NCBI GenBank assembly: GCA_965653565.1
Contig: CBFHAI010000048.1
Coordinates: 1-33,631 of the forward strand
DNA from: JALCLA01 sp965653565
GTDB taxonomy: Bacteria; Pseudomonadota; Gammaproteobacteria; Xanthomonadales; Xanthomonadaceae
Direction: 5' to 3'
Length of the DNA stretch: 33,631 bases
The position numbers were made by a program, and so were the translations under genes. The notes below the pieces were generated by a model. The model was not told the origin of the DNA, did not search any database, and saw only the letters and a list, made by a program, of their open reading frames with translations. Shown here one piece after another: positions 1 through 7,518 of the stretch (within the stretch, counting starts at the first letter, position 1; each line of letters starts with the position of its first letter).

Positions 1-1611
1 TTCAGCAACAAGAACTACACCTTCTCCGGCGGCCTGCACGGCGTCGGCGTCAGCGTGGTGAACGCGCTGTCGAAGAAGGTCGATGTCTTCATCCGGCGCG
101 ACGGCAACGAATACCACATGGGTTTCCGCGACGGCTTCACCGACTCGGCGCTCAAGACCATCGGCAGCGTCGGCAAGCGCAACACCGGCACGCGCCTGCG
201 CTTCTGGCCCGACGCGAAATATTTCGACACCGCGAAATTCAATCTGCGTGCGATCAAGCACATCCTGCGCGCCAAGGCCGTGCTGTGCCCGGGCCTGCGC
301 GTCACGCTGTTCGACGAAGCCAGCGGCGAACGCGCCGAGTGGTACTACGAAGACGGGCTGCGCGACTACCTGCGCGGCATGCTGGCCGACCGCGACTACC
401 TGCCGCCCGACCTGTTCCTCGGCAAACTCGCCAAGGAAGGGGAAGCCGCCGATTGGGCGCTGTGCTGGCTGCCGACCGGCGACGCCAACGCCGGCCTCGA
501 ACTGGTGCAGGAAAGCTACGTCAACCTGATTCCCACCGCGCAAGGCGGCACCCACGTCAACGGCCTGCGCAGCGGCCTCACCGACGCGCTGCGCGAGTTC
601 TGCGACTTCCGCAACCTGCTGCCGCGCGGCGTGAAACTGGCGCCGGAAGACGTGTGGGATCGGCTGGCTTTCGTGCTCAGCGTGAAGCTCTCCGATCCGC
701 AGTTCAGCGGCCAGACCAAGGAACGCCTATCGTCGCGCCAGGCCGCGGCCTTCGTCGAAGGTGCGGTGCACGATGCGTTTTCGCTGTGGCTCAACCAGCA
801 CGTCGAATTGGGCGAAAAGATCGCGCAACTGGCGATCGAGCGCGCCGCGGCGCGCCTGAAAACCGAAAAACAGATCGTGCGCAAGAAGATCACGCAGGGG
901 CCCGCCCTGCCCGGCAAACTCGCCGACTGCAGCTCGCAGGATCTGTCGCGCACCGAGTTGTTCCTGGTCGAAGGCGACTCGGCCGGCGGCAGCGCGAAAC
1001 AGGCGCGCGACAAGGAATTCCAGGCCATCCTGCCGCTGCGCGGCAAGATCCTCAACACCTGGGAAGTCGAAAGCAGCGGCGTGCTCGCCTCCACCGAAGT
1101 GCACGATCTGGCGGTCGCGATCGGCTGCGATCCGGGTGTGGAAAACATCGAGGGCCTGCGCTACGGCAAGGTCATCATCCTGGCCGACGCCGACTCCGAC
1201 GGCCTGCATATCGCGACCTTGCTGTCGGCGCTGTTCCTCAAACATTTCCCGGCGCTGGTGCGCGCCGGCCACGTCTTCGTCGCGATGCCGCCGCTGTTCC
1301 GCGTCGACGTCGGCAAGACCGTGTTCTACGCGCTCGACGACGAAGAAAAACGCCTGCTGCTCGATCGCATCGAGCGCGAAAAGATCAAGGGCGCGGTCAA
1401 CGTCACCCGCTTCAAGGGCCTGGGCGAAATGAACCCGTCGCAGCTGCGCGAATCGACGATCCACCCCGATACGCGGCGCCTGGTGCAACTTACCGTCGAC
1501 GATGCGATCGAAACCGGCAAGCTGATGGACATGCTGCTGTCGAAGAAACGCGCGTCCGACCGCAAGGCCTGGCTGGAAAACAAGGGCGACCTGGCGACGC
1601 TGGAAGTCTGA
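1..1611 (+). CDS. parE: DNA topoisomerase IV subunit B (ParE), 5' truncated by window
   Basis: ParE is the ATPase and TOPRIM subunit of topoisomerase IV, which with ParC decatenates replicated chromosomes. The frame is open from base 1, so the N-terminus lies outside the window; the last 536 residues are present of about 630 usual for the family. The visible part begins in the GHKL ATP-binding site with the glycine-rich GGLHGVGVSVVNALS segment. The transducer domain follows, then the TOPRIM domain with EGDSAGGSAKQARD (around residues 319-332 of this fragment) and the metal-binding DADSDGLHI. The terminal signature TRFKGLGEMNP is intact. The short C-terminus without the long GyrB insertion, and KQARD/NTWEV wording, favour ParE over GyrB. 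It ends in TGA, 52 nt before the S9 peptidase. Nothing is broken in the visible part. Confidence 0.95.
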   Translation, partial: FSNKNYTFSGGLHGVGVSVVNALSKKVDVFIRRDGNEYHMGFRDGFTDSALKTIGSVGKRNTGTRLRFWPDAKYFDTAKFNLRAIKHILRAKAVLCPGLRVTLFDEASGERAEWYYEDGLRDYLRGMLADRDYLPPDLFLGKLAKEGEAADWALCWLPTGDANAGLELVQESYVNLIPTAQGGTHVNGLRSGLTDALREFCDFRNLLPRGVKLAPEDVWDRLAFVLSVKLSDPQFSGQTKERLSSRQAAAFVEGAVHDAFSLWLNQHVELGEKIAQLAIERAAARLKTEKQIVRKKITQGPALPGKLADCSSQDLSRTELFLVEGDSAGGSAKQARDKEFQAILPLRGKILNTWEVESSGVLASTEVHDLAVAIGCDPGVENIEGLRYGKVIILADADSDGLHIATLLSALFLKHFPALVRAGHVFVAMPPLFRVDVGKTVFYALDDEEKRLLLDRIEREKIKGAVNVTRFKGLGEMNPSQLRESTIHPDTRRLVQLTVDDAIETGKLMDMLLSKKRASDRKAWLENKGDLATLEV

Positions 1612-1663
1612 GCCGGGCGCGCTTCGCGTCGCGTCCAACGAAACCACACCACGGAATCCGTCG

Positions 1664-3613
1664 ATGAAACTTTTCGCCGCCGCCTGCGCCGCCGCGCTCG
1701 CATTTTCCGGTTCCGGCGAGGCCCGCGCGGCCGCCGTTGACCCCACGCCCTACGTCCGGCCCGACAAATTCGACACGCTCAAGATCTCGCCCAACGGCGA
1801 TTACTACGCCGCCACCGTGCCGATGGAAGACCGCAAGGTGCTGGTGATCCTGCGCGCCGCCGATCGTGCCATCACGGCCGGCATCACCCTGGGCCGCAAT
1901 ACCGAAGTGCACGATATCTGGTGGGTGAACCCGGAGCGCGTGATGATCAGCGTCGCCGAGAAATTCGGCAGCAACGACGAACCCTGGCTCACCGGCGAGC
2001 TGGCGGCGGTGAACGTCGATGGATCGCGTCCGGAATGGCTGGTCGGCTTCCGTGCCATCGAGAAGACCGTGGGCACGCGCATTTCGTCGAAAAAGGGCGA
2101 CAAAGTGGCGGCCTTCGTGATCGACGATCTGCCGCGCGACGACCGCCACGTGTTGATCGCCACACGCCCGTTCACCGACGACGCGTTCTCCAAGATCGAA
2201 CGCATGGATGTGTATTCCGGCAAGCGCGTGACCATCGGCCGGGCACCGGTGCGCAACGCCGAGTTCTCGACCGACAACGACGGCGTGGTGCGCTTTGCCG
2301 AAGGCTACGATGTCGATCTGGTGCACCAGCTCTTCCACCGCGAAAACGACAAGGCCGAGTGGACGCCGGTCGACTCGCCGGCCGGAACCCTCGAGCATCC
2401 GCTCGGTTTTTCGCCGGACAACCGCCTGGCCTATCTGCGTCAGCAGCGCGCCGCCGGGCCGGATGCGATCGTCGAATACGACATCGCCAAGGGCACGCGC
2501 CGCACCGTGCTCGAAGACGACGACACCAATCCCTACGCCGTGATGATGCGTTCCGCATCGCAGACGCCGGTCGGCGCCGAGCTCTACGACGGCGGGCGCC
2601 GCGTCGCCTTCTTCGACGACGCCGCGCCCGAAGCCCGCCTGCACCGCAGCCTGAGCGCCGCGTTCCAGGGCAACCAGGTGCGCATCACCTCGACCTCGAC
2701 GGACGGACGGCTGGCGCTGGTGCAAGTGTGGAGCGATCGCAATCCGGGCGATTTCTACGTCTTCGATACCCAGGCCAAGAAAGCCGACTACCTGGTTTCG
2801 CGGCGCGACTGGCTGGATCCGGAGGCGATGGCGACGGTCCGGCCGTTCGCGCTGAAGGCGCGCGATGGCGTCGCGCTGCGCGGCTACCTGACTATTCCAG
2901 CCGGCAGCGACGGCAAGCAACTGCCGATGGTGGTGATGCCGCACGGTGGGCCGTTCCAGATCTTCGATCGGGGCGATTTCGAACCCATCGCCCAGTGGCT
3001 GGCGGCGGCCGGCTACGCCGTGCTGCAGGTCAACTTCCGCGGCTCGGGCAATCACGGCTACGCCTTCGAACAATCCGGCAAGCGCGAATGGGGCGGCGCG
3101 ATCCAGAACGACATCACCGACGCCACCCGCTGGGCGATCGCCGAAGGCATCGCCGACGCCGGGCGCATCTGCATCCACGGCGGCAGCTTCGGTGGCTATT
3201 CGGCGCTGATGGGCGTGGCGCGCGAGCCGGATCTGTATCGCTGCGCGTCGGGCTATGTCGGTGTTTACGACCTGCCGAAGATGCACACGCACGGCGATAT
3301 CCAGCAACGCGGCTCGGGCGAAACCTACCTGAAAGAATGGCTCGGACCGGCGGAGACGCTGGCCGCGATGTCACCGGTGAATCTGGCCGATCGGATCAAA
3401 GTGCCGGTGCTGCTGGCCGCCGGCGGCGAGGATCGGCGCGCACCGATGATCCATACCAAACGCATGGAAGAAGCGCTGCAGAAAGCCGGCGTTCCGGTGC
3501 AGGCGATCTACTACGCGACCGAAGGCCACGGCTTCTACGACCTGGCGCATCTCACCGAGTATTACGGCAAGTTGCTCGCTTTCCTCGACAGCCACATCGG
3601 CAAGAAAAACTGA
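1664..3613 (+). CDS. Secreted S9 (prolyl oligopeptidase) family serine peptidase
   Basis: This is a 649-residue exported alpha/beta-hydrolase peptidase of family S9, probably cleaving short peptides in the periplasm. Residues 1-23 form a signal peptide (MKLFAAACAAALAFSGSGEA). Residues about 30-390 look like a degenerate beta-propeller, as in the acylaminoacyl-peptidase/DPP branch. The catalytic domain follows, with HGGPF as oxyanion segment, nucleophile S508 in GGSFGGYS, and likely D590 (GGEDRRAP) and H622 (EGHGF). The start at ATG 1664 is set by the signal peptide; the Shine-Dalgarno is weak. It lies 52 nt after parE on the same strand and may be read from its own or the parE promoter. The exact substrate cannot be read from the sequence. 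Confidence 0.9.
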   Translation: MKLFAAACAAALAFSGSGEARAAAVDPTPYVRPDKFDTLKISPNGDYYAATVPMEDRKVLVILRAADRAITAGITLGRNTEVHDIWWVNPERVMISVAEKFGSNDEPWLTGELAAVNVDGSRPEWLVGFRAIEKTVGTRISSKKGDKVAAFVIDDLPRDDRHVLIATRPFTDDAFSKIERMDVYSGKRVTIGRAPVRNAEFSTDNDGVVRFAEGYDVDLVHQLFHRENDKAEWTPVDSPAGTLEHPLGFSPDNRLAYLRQQRAAGPDAIVEYDIAKGTRRTVLEDDDTNPYAVMMRSASQTPVGAELYDGGRRVAFFDDAAPEARLHRSLSAAFQGNQVRITSTSTDGRLALVQVWSDRNPGDFYVFDTQAKKADYLVSRRDWLDPEAMATVRPFALKARDGVALRGYLTIPAGSDGKQLPMVVMPHGGPFQIFDRGDFEPIAQWLAAAGYAVLQVNFRGSGNHGYAFEQSGKREWGGAIQNDITDATRWAIAEGIADAGRICIHGGSFGGYSALMGVAREPDLYRCASGYVGVYDLPKMHTHGDIQQRGSGETYLKEWLGPAETLAAMSPVNLADRIKVPVLLAAGGEDRRAPMIHTKRMEEALQKAGVPVQAIYYATEGHGFYDLAHLTEYYGKLLAFLDSHIGKKN

Positions 3614-3721
3614 GTTCCCCCATGGCGCAGCGGCGGCGCTCGCCATTGCGCAGCGCCGCACGGCTTCGAATCCGCGCGGCGTGCGTGCTAGCGTACGGCA
3701 TCGGATCGACGACAGAATCCC

Positions 3722-4054
3722 GTGCCCCGCAACGTGCTTTTCATCTGCAGCCAGAACCGCCTGCGCAGCCCGACGGCCGAACAGACCTTCTCGGACTGGC
3801 CCGGCATCGAAGTGCAATCGGCGGGCTTGAACCTGGGCGCCGAGGTGCCGGTCTCGCCTGAGCTGCTGGCGTGGGCCGACCTGATCTTCGTGATGGAAAA
3901 AACCCATCGCAACAAACTCTCGAAACAGTTCCAGCCCCATCTGCGCGGAAAACAGGTGATTTGCCTGGACATCCCCGACGACTACGACTACATGGACCCG
4001 CTGCTGGTGCAATTACTCAGGCAGAAGGTTCCGAAGTTCCTGGGGTCGGGTTGA
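3722..4054 (+). CDS. Low-molecular-weight protein tyrosine phosphatase-like protein (COG4551 type)
   Basis: A 110-residue cytoplasmic protein with a phosphatase P-loop at its N-terminus: VLFICSQNRLRSPTAE, with the candidate nucleophile C9. The wording RLRSPTAEQ and the short length match the small predicted tyrosine phosphatase family COG4551 rather than full LMW-PTP (about 150 residues). The usual DPY general-acid loop is represented only by DYDYMDP near residue 90. The start is GTG at 3722, because no ATG precedes the P-loop in this frame. It is separated by 12 nt from the following endopeptidase gene, so the two are probably co-transcribed. Catalytic activity is inferred from the family; some members may be non-enzymatic. 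Confidence 0.8.
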   Translation: MPRNVLFICSQNRLRSPTAEQTFSDWPGIEVQSAGLNLGAEVPVSPELLAWADLIFVMEKTHRNKLSKQFQPHLRGKQVICLDIPDDYDYMDPLLVQLLRQKVPKFLGSG

Positions 4055-4066
4055 GCGTTCCAACGC

Positions 4067-4786
4067 ATGCTTCGAAATCTGCTCGATCGATTGGAATTTC
4101 TGATTCGACTTCAGCGATTCTGCCTTCTGTTTGCGTTGCTCAGCTGCGCCGTCACTGCCTCGGCGGAGGAAAGCGTGTGCTTCGGCACCACAGCCAACGG
4201 CCGGCTCGAACACGGGGTCCGCTTGCCGCTGAGCGGCGAGAATTTCAGCGCTTACAGTTTCCTGGGCTGGAGCCTCGGCAGAACATTCGTTCACACCAAA
4301 GTTCGACGCACGGTAGTGAAAACGTTCGCAGCGCTCGAAACGGCGGCACCCGGCAAAGTGTTCGTCTATGGCGAAACCGGCTGGGAATCCGGTGGCCGCA
4401 TGAAACCGCATAAAACCCATCGCAACGGCCTCTCACTCGACATGATGGTGCCCGTGCTGCGCGACGGCGAGTCGGTGCCGTTGCCCGGCGGTCTGTACAA
4501 CCGTTACGGCTACGACATCGAGTTCGACAACGATGGCCGCTACGGCGCCTACACCATCGACTTCGAAGCGATGGGAGAACTTCTTTATCAACTTCACCGG
4601 GCCGCAAAAGCTCAGCGTATCGGCATTGCACGGGTGATCTTCGAAGTACCACTGCAACGACACCTCTGGCGGACCCGCCGCGGCGCCTACCTGAGGGCGA
4701 ACATCGCGTTCTCGACGCGTCCGGCATGGGTGAAGCATGACGAGCACTTCCATGTCGATTTCCAGACCGCGTGTCGCCCGCTGTAG
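4067..4786 (+). CDS. Penicillin-insensitive murein endopeptidase-like (MepA family) exported metalloprotein
   Basis: A 239-residue exported protein. A basic N-terminus and hydrophobic segment (about residues 17-33, ending TASAEE) form a signal peptide. Zinc-ligand motifs typical of the MepA/M74 (LAS) fold are visible: HKTHRNGLSLDMM with H115, H118 and D125, and a C-terminal KHDEHFHVDF with H224, H227 and H229. MepA enzymes cut the D-Ala-mDAP cross-bridge of peptidoglycan in the periplasm. The protein is divergent from E. coli MepA, so the peptidoglycan substrate is inference from the ligand pattern. It starts 12 nt after the phosphatase-like gene, suggesting one operon. Codon use is less GC-biased than in flanking genes such as parE. 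Confidence 0.8.
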   Translation: MLRNLLDRLEFLIRLQRFCLLFALLSCAVTASAEESVCFGTTANGRLEHGVRLPLSGENFSAYSFLGWSLGRTFVHTKVRRTVVKTFAALETAAPGKVFVYGETGWESGGRMKPHKTHRNGLSLDMMVPVLRDGESVPLPGGLYNRYGYDIEFDNDGRYGAYTIDFEAMGELLYQLHRAAKAQRIGIARVIFEVPLQRHLWRTRRGAYLRANIAFSTRPAWVKHDEHFHVDFQTACRPL

Positions 4787-4846
4787 AATTTTTCGGAAGA
4801 AGTGGCCTTGCCTGAGTTCGACATGTCGAAAAAAAGAGACCGTTCC

Positions 4847-5242
4847 ATGACAACCATCCGCCTGGCGGCTAACGCGATTGCGCTTGTGCTCGTGCTGCAA
4901 TTCGCCGCGTCTGCGTCGCATGCTGCGGACCGGATCGCGCCGACGATGTTCGACGAAGTCGAAGCGCTGTTCGATGTATTGCGCGATTCCGGCTGCGAGT
5001 TCTATCGCAATGGCCAGTGGTACTCGGCGGACAAGGCCGAATCGCATCTGCGCCGCAAATTCGACTACGGCGCGAAACGCCGCTCCTTCGCCACCGCCGA
5101 GGAGTTCATCGACGGATTCGCCAGCACCAGCAGCATGTCCGGCGATCCTTATCTGGTGAAATGCCAGGATGAAAAACCGATGCGCAGCGGCGATTGGTTT
5201 CGCGCGGCTTTGCAGCGTACTCGCGACCAGGCAAATCCCTAG
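4847..5242 (+). CDS. DUF5329 family exported small protein
   Basis: A secreted protein of 131 residues from the chosen ATG. It has a signal peptide (MTTIRLAANAIALVLVLQFA, cleavage likely after ASHA) and a compact domain with FYRNGQWYSADKAESHLRRK, EEFIDGFASTSSMSG and PYLVKC, the conserved wording of DUF5329. Two Cys of the mature part could form a disulfide. In-frame starts also exist at 4802 (GTG) and 4823 (ATG); 4847 is preferred because the signal peptide then begins properly and an AAGAGA-like ribosome site precedes it. The function of DUF5329 is unknown. It follows the endopeptidase by 60 nt and may share its transcript. Confidence 0.8.
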   Translation: MTTIRLAANAIALVLVLQFAASASHAADRIAPTMFDEVEALFDVLRDSGCEFYRNGQWYSADKAESHLRRKFDYGAKRRSFATAEEFIDGFASTSSMSGDPYLVKCQDEKPMRSGDWFRAALQRTRDQANP

Positions 5243-5418
5243 GACCCAGACCTGGCCATGTTCTACGGGCACCTCGGCGTGCCGGCACTCGATTCACAGA
5301 GCCCGCGACCCGAAGAAACTGTAGTTTTCCGGCTGGTTCCGAAGTCTGGTCTAGGCGGCGTCAATCACCGCCGAAGCTAGTTCCGGCCGTCTTCCAGCCC
5401 TGGCCGGGTGGCCGCCAG

Positions 5419-5437
5419 ACAAATGTTGAACAAATGT
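5419..5437 (+). repeat. Two direct ACAAATGT repeats, 11-bp period
   Basis: ACAAATGT occurs at 5419-5426 and again at 5430-5437, separated by TGA, so the units repeat every 11 bp, about one helical turn. They lie 26 nt upstream of the leader hairpin of the metalloprotease gene. The spacing would suit a regulator contacting one DNA face twice; this is inference only. Confidence 0.5.
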
Positions 5438-5462
5438 GGCGGATCGGGGTGCCGGCCGGCGT

Positions 5463-5515
5463 ATAGCTCTTTTGGATGAGTCCGCTCTCTGCGGACCGCC
5501 TCCTATCAGAGCTAT
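5463..5515 (+). promoter_or_regulatory. Nested stem-loop in the metalloprotease leader
   Basis: ATAGCTCT (5463-5470) is the exact reverse complement of AGAGCTAT (5508-5515). Inside that 8-bp outer stem sits a second perfect hairpin, GTCCGC (5480-5485) and GCGGAC (5491-5496), around a TCTCT loop. The structure ends 15 nt before the ATG at 5531, directly upstream of the ribosome site CAAGGGGA. There is no U-run, so it is not a standard terminator. A role in mRNA stability or translation control is inference. Confidence 0.55.
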
Positions 5516-5530
5516 TCAAGGGGACCGCGC

Positions 5531-6664
5531 ATGACCTATCGGACTGGGGGCTTGCTGGCCCTGGGAATGTTTTTGCCGTGGGGAACGGCTGCTGGACAAC
5601 AGCTATTCGGCGACGGCTTTGAGGAGTCCTGCCTGATCGACGCCGATAACGATCGCCTGTCCAACTGCGAAGAGGCGATCAGGGGACTGAACTACTTCGA
5701 CAACGACACCGACGGCGACGGGCTTGCGGATGGCGATGAAGTCCTCGGCACCGTCGGTGGTCTGAATCTCCCGGCGTTCGGCGTGAATCCCCGCCACAAG
5801 GATTTCCTGGTCGAGATCGACTGGACCGATGAGAGTTTCGAGTGCGATCAGCACAGCCACCGGCCAAACGATCTGGTGATCGGGGAGGTCAAGACCTTTT
5901 ACAGCTTGCTCCCGATTCCCAACCCCGATGGTAAATCGGGCATCAACTACATTGCCGACTACGGTCAGGGCGGTGCTTTCACCGGTGGCAACTTCGTTGA
6001 AACTGGTGACGGCGTGGTGACGTTCACCGAGTTGACGGAAACCTACTGGCCGGTGGAATTTGCAGTCAATCGGCGCGGCTATTTTCGCTATTCGATGCAC
6101 GCGCATCGGTGGGATTACAACGAAGGCAGCAGCGGGATAGCCCAATACGATTACAACCTGGTCACGTTGTATTGCTACTGGGATAAAGACGACTTCATCC
6201 GGAATACGATGGTCCACGAATACGGCCACAACTTCGGGCTCGGACACGGCGGAGACACCTACTGCAACAACAAGCCGAACTACAACTCGAGCATGAACTA
6301 CAACCACACCTGGGACGGCGTAGACACCGACTGCGATGGCCTGGGCAACGGCATCGATCTGATTGGCTATTCGGAGGGCACGCGGCCGCCGATCGATGAG
6401 AGCGCAATCATCGAGGCGAACGGAGTTTGCGGACCCAATCATCCACTGGCGAAACCGGTGGACCTCAACCACAACGGCATCATCGACGCCCAACCCGTGG
6501 CGCACGAGCTTTCCTGTGAGGAAAGCACTGGAATCATCACAGACTGGAATGACGTGGCCGCGTTGGTGTTGAAGCCCAACTTCCCGGTCCCGGGCGGTGG
6601 GCCGATCCCTCCCGACGTGACTGGACCAGAATCCGATCCTTGCCCGTCGCTTCCGTTTCCATAA
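5531..6664 (+). CDS. Secreted zinc metalloprotease with thrombospondin type 3-like calcium repeats
   Basis: A 377-residue exported protein. Residues 1-22 are a signal peptide, followed at once by LFGDGFEE (25-32), a 'DGFE' motif I associate with many exported proteins of this order. Residues about 36-70 carry DADNDRLSNCEE and DNDTDGDGLADGDE, typical Asp-rich calcium loops of thrombospondin type 3 repeats. The catalytic motif HEYGHNFGLGH at 229-239 is HExxHxxGxxH as in metzincins, with a possible Met-turn at M255 (SSMNY). The tail is Pro-rich (PVPGGGPIPPDVTGPES). The ribosome site GGGGA lies 6 nt before the ATG. It is followed after 9 nt by the IPTL-tail protein, so both are likely co-expressed. 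Substrate unknown; GC content is lower than in neighbouring core genes. Confidence 0.85.
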   Translation: MTYRTGGLLALGMFLPWGTAAGQQLFGDGFEESCLIDADNDRLSNCEEAIRGLNYFDNDTDGDGLADGDEVLGTVGGLNLPAFGVNPRHKDFLVEIDWTDESFECDQHSHRPNDLVIGEVKTFYSLLPIPNPDGKSGINYIADYGQGGAFTGGNFVETGDGVVTFTELTETYWPVEFAVNRRGYFRYSMHAHRWDYNEGSSGIAQYDYNLVTLYCYWDKDDFIRNTMVHEYGHNFGLGHGGDTYCNNKPNYNSSMNYNHTWDGVDTDCDGLGNGIDLIGYSEGTRPPIDESAIIEANGVCGPNHPLAKPVDLNHNGIIDAQPVAHELSCEESTGIITDWNDVAALVLKPNFPVPGGGPIPPDVTGPESDPCPSLPFP

Positions 6665-6673
6665 GGAATCATC

Positions 6674-7132
6674 ATGCGCCCGATCCTTTTTGCATTCTTC
6701 GCGCTGTTCGCATCAGTGGCGTCTGCCGGCACGGACACCTTTTCCCTGCAGCCCTCCACCGTGTTGGCGGGGGATGAGGTTCTCTTTCGCATTGACAGTA
6801 GTGACGGTTGCTTCCTGGCCGAGAGCCACAGCGTCACGCGAAACGGTTCCCAGGTTGAAATGCGGATCACAAATACCGACGTGCTCCCATGCACGCCCGC
6901 GCAAATGACCCCGATCCTCTATTCGCTCGGAAACTTCACTGCCGGCACTTATCAGGTGAGCGTCGTCGTTTGCGTCAACGCGCCCAACCCATGCAGCGTT
7001 CGGACGACGCTCCCGCTTACCGTGCTGGGGGTGACGACCGAAGTCGCGACCATTCCTACGGTCTCGACAGCGGCGCTGATTTTGCTGGTGGCCGGTGCCC
7101 TGGCGCTGGCCGCACGGTCGCGCAGTGGTTGA
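6674..7132 (+). CDS. Small exported protein with IPTL-CTERM-like sorting tail
   Basis: A 152-residue protein with a signal peptide (MRPILFAFFALFASVASAG), a short beta-rich body with four Cys (two likely disulfides), and a tripartite tail: IPTVSTAALILL, a hydrophobic helix, and the basic end AARSRSG (about residues 127-152). This matches the layout of IPTL-CTERM sorting signals (motif, membrane segment, Arg cluster), although the usual Trp after IPTLS is replaced by Ala. IPTL-CTERM proteins are thought to be processed by exosortase H; no exosortase gene is in this window. The ribosome site AAGGAA (6663-6668) overlaps the stop codon of the metalloprotease gene, giving translational coupling. 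The body matches no family I recognise. Confidence 0.75.
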   Translation: MRPILFAFFALFASVASAGTDTFSLQPSTVLAGDEVLFRIDSSDGCFLAESHSVTRNGSQVEMRITNTDVLPCTPAQMTPILYSLGNFTAGTYQVSVVVCVNAPNPCSVRTTLPLTVLGVTTEVATIPTVSTAALILLVAGALALAARSRSG

Positions 7133-7196
7133 CGGTCGCGAACGGCGATCCTGTATGGTCGGCGCTCGGGCGATTCCACAATACAATCGGCAATAA

Positions 7197-7472
7197 ATGA
7201 GCAACCGCACTTTCGCCTGCCTCACCTGCCGCAAGCTGCAGCGCAAGGACGCTTCGGTCGCGATTTTCCTGTGCCCGATCTGCCGCGGCGAGTGCATCCG
7301 TGTGCATTGGAAACTGCACGTGCCGGCGCCTCGCAAGGTGAAGAAGTGGAAGGCGTTCTGGGAGCAGTATCTGCTCGAACTGCGGCAACTGGAGCAGTTC
7401 CGCGCGGGCGTCGGGCCGGCGGTGATCGAGTTGCCGTTGCTTAGTCAGCGTTGGGTGCGCGAGAACGGTTGA
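7197..7472 (+). CDS. Small zinc-ribbon-like protein of unknown function
   Basis: A 91-residue protein. Two Cys pairs, CLTC (8-11) and CPIC (26-29), plus a further Cys in RGEC, suggest a zinc ribbon. The second half is basic and aromatic (KVKKWKAFWEQYLLELRQLEQF), probably a helix. The start is the ATG at 7197, directly before the Cys pairs. It has no signal peptide or membrane segment and so is expected in the cytoplasm, perhaps binding nucleic acid or a protein partner. I do not recognise the family. It is convergent with the hutG-like gene, 46 nt away. Confidence 0.7.
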   Translation: MSNRTFACLTCRKLQRKDASVAIFLCPICRGECIRVHWKLHVPAPRKVKKWKAFWEQYLLELRQLEQFRAGVGPAVIELPLLSQRWVRENG

Positions 7473-7518
7473 GCTTGCGGGCGTGTTCGACAGCCGCGGA
7501 CGCCGCGGCGAATCGAAA

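Larger units (their letters stand above)
5243..5530. other. Gene-free stretch before the metalloprotease, with repeats and a hairpin
   Basis: No convincing gene is present in these 288 nt. A 90-codon open frame crossing it (5194-5466) overlaps the end of the DUF5329 gene in another frame and lacks protein-like features. The stretch contains an 11-bp-spaced direct repeat (5419-5437) and a nested stem-loop (5463-5515), described separately. It probably holds the promoter of the metalloprotease gene, but I could not find a well-spaced -35/-10 pair. Confidence 0.6.

Noticed and set aside
1490..3307. Long minus-strand open frame (605 codons) opposite parE and the S9 peptidase
   Set aside because: It is an antisense shadow of two clearly recognised genes in GC-rich DNA; composition is His/Arg/Val-rich low-complexity and matches no family.
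5194..5466. Small plus-strand open frame across the 5243-5530 gap
   Set aside because: Overlaps the DUF5329 gene in another frame, has no ribosome site and encodes Arg/Pro-rich sequence.
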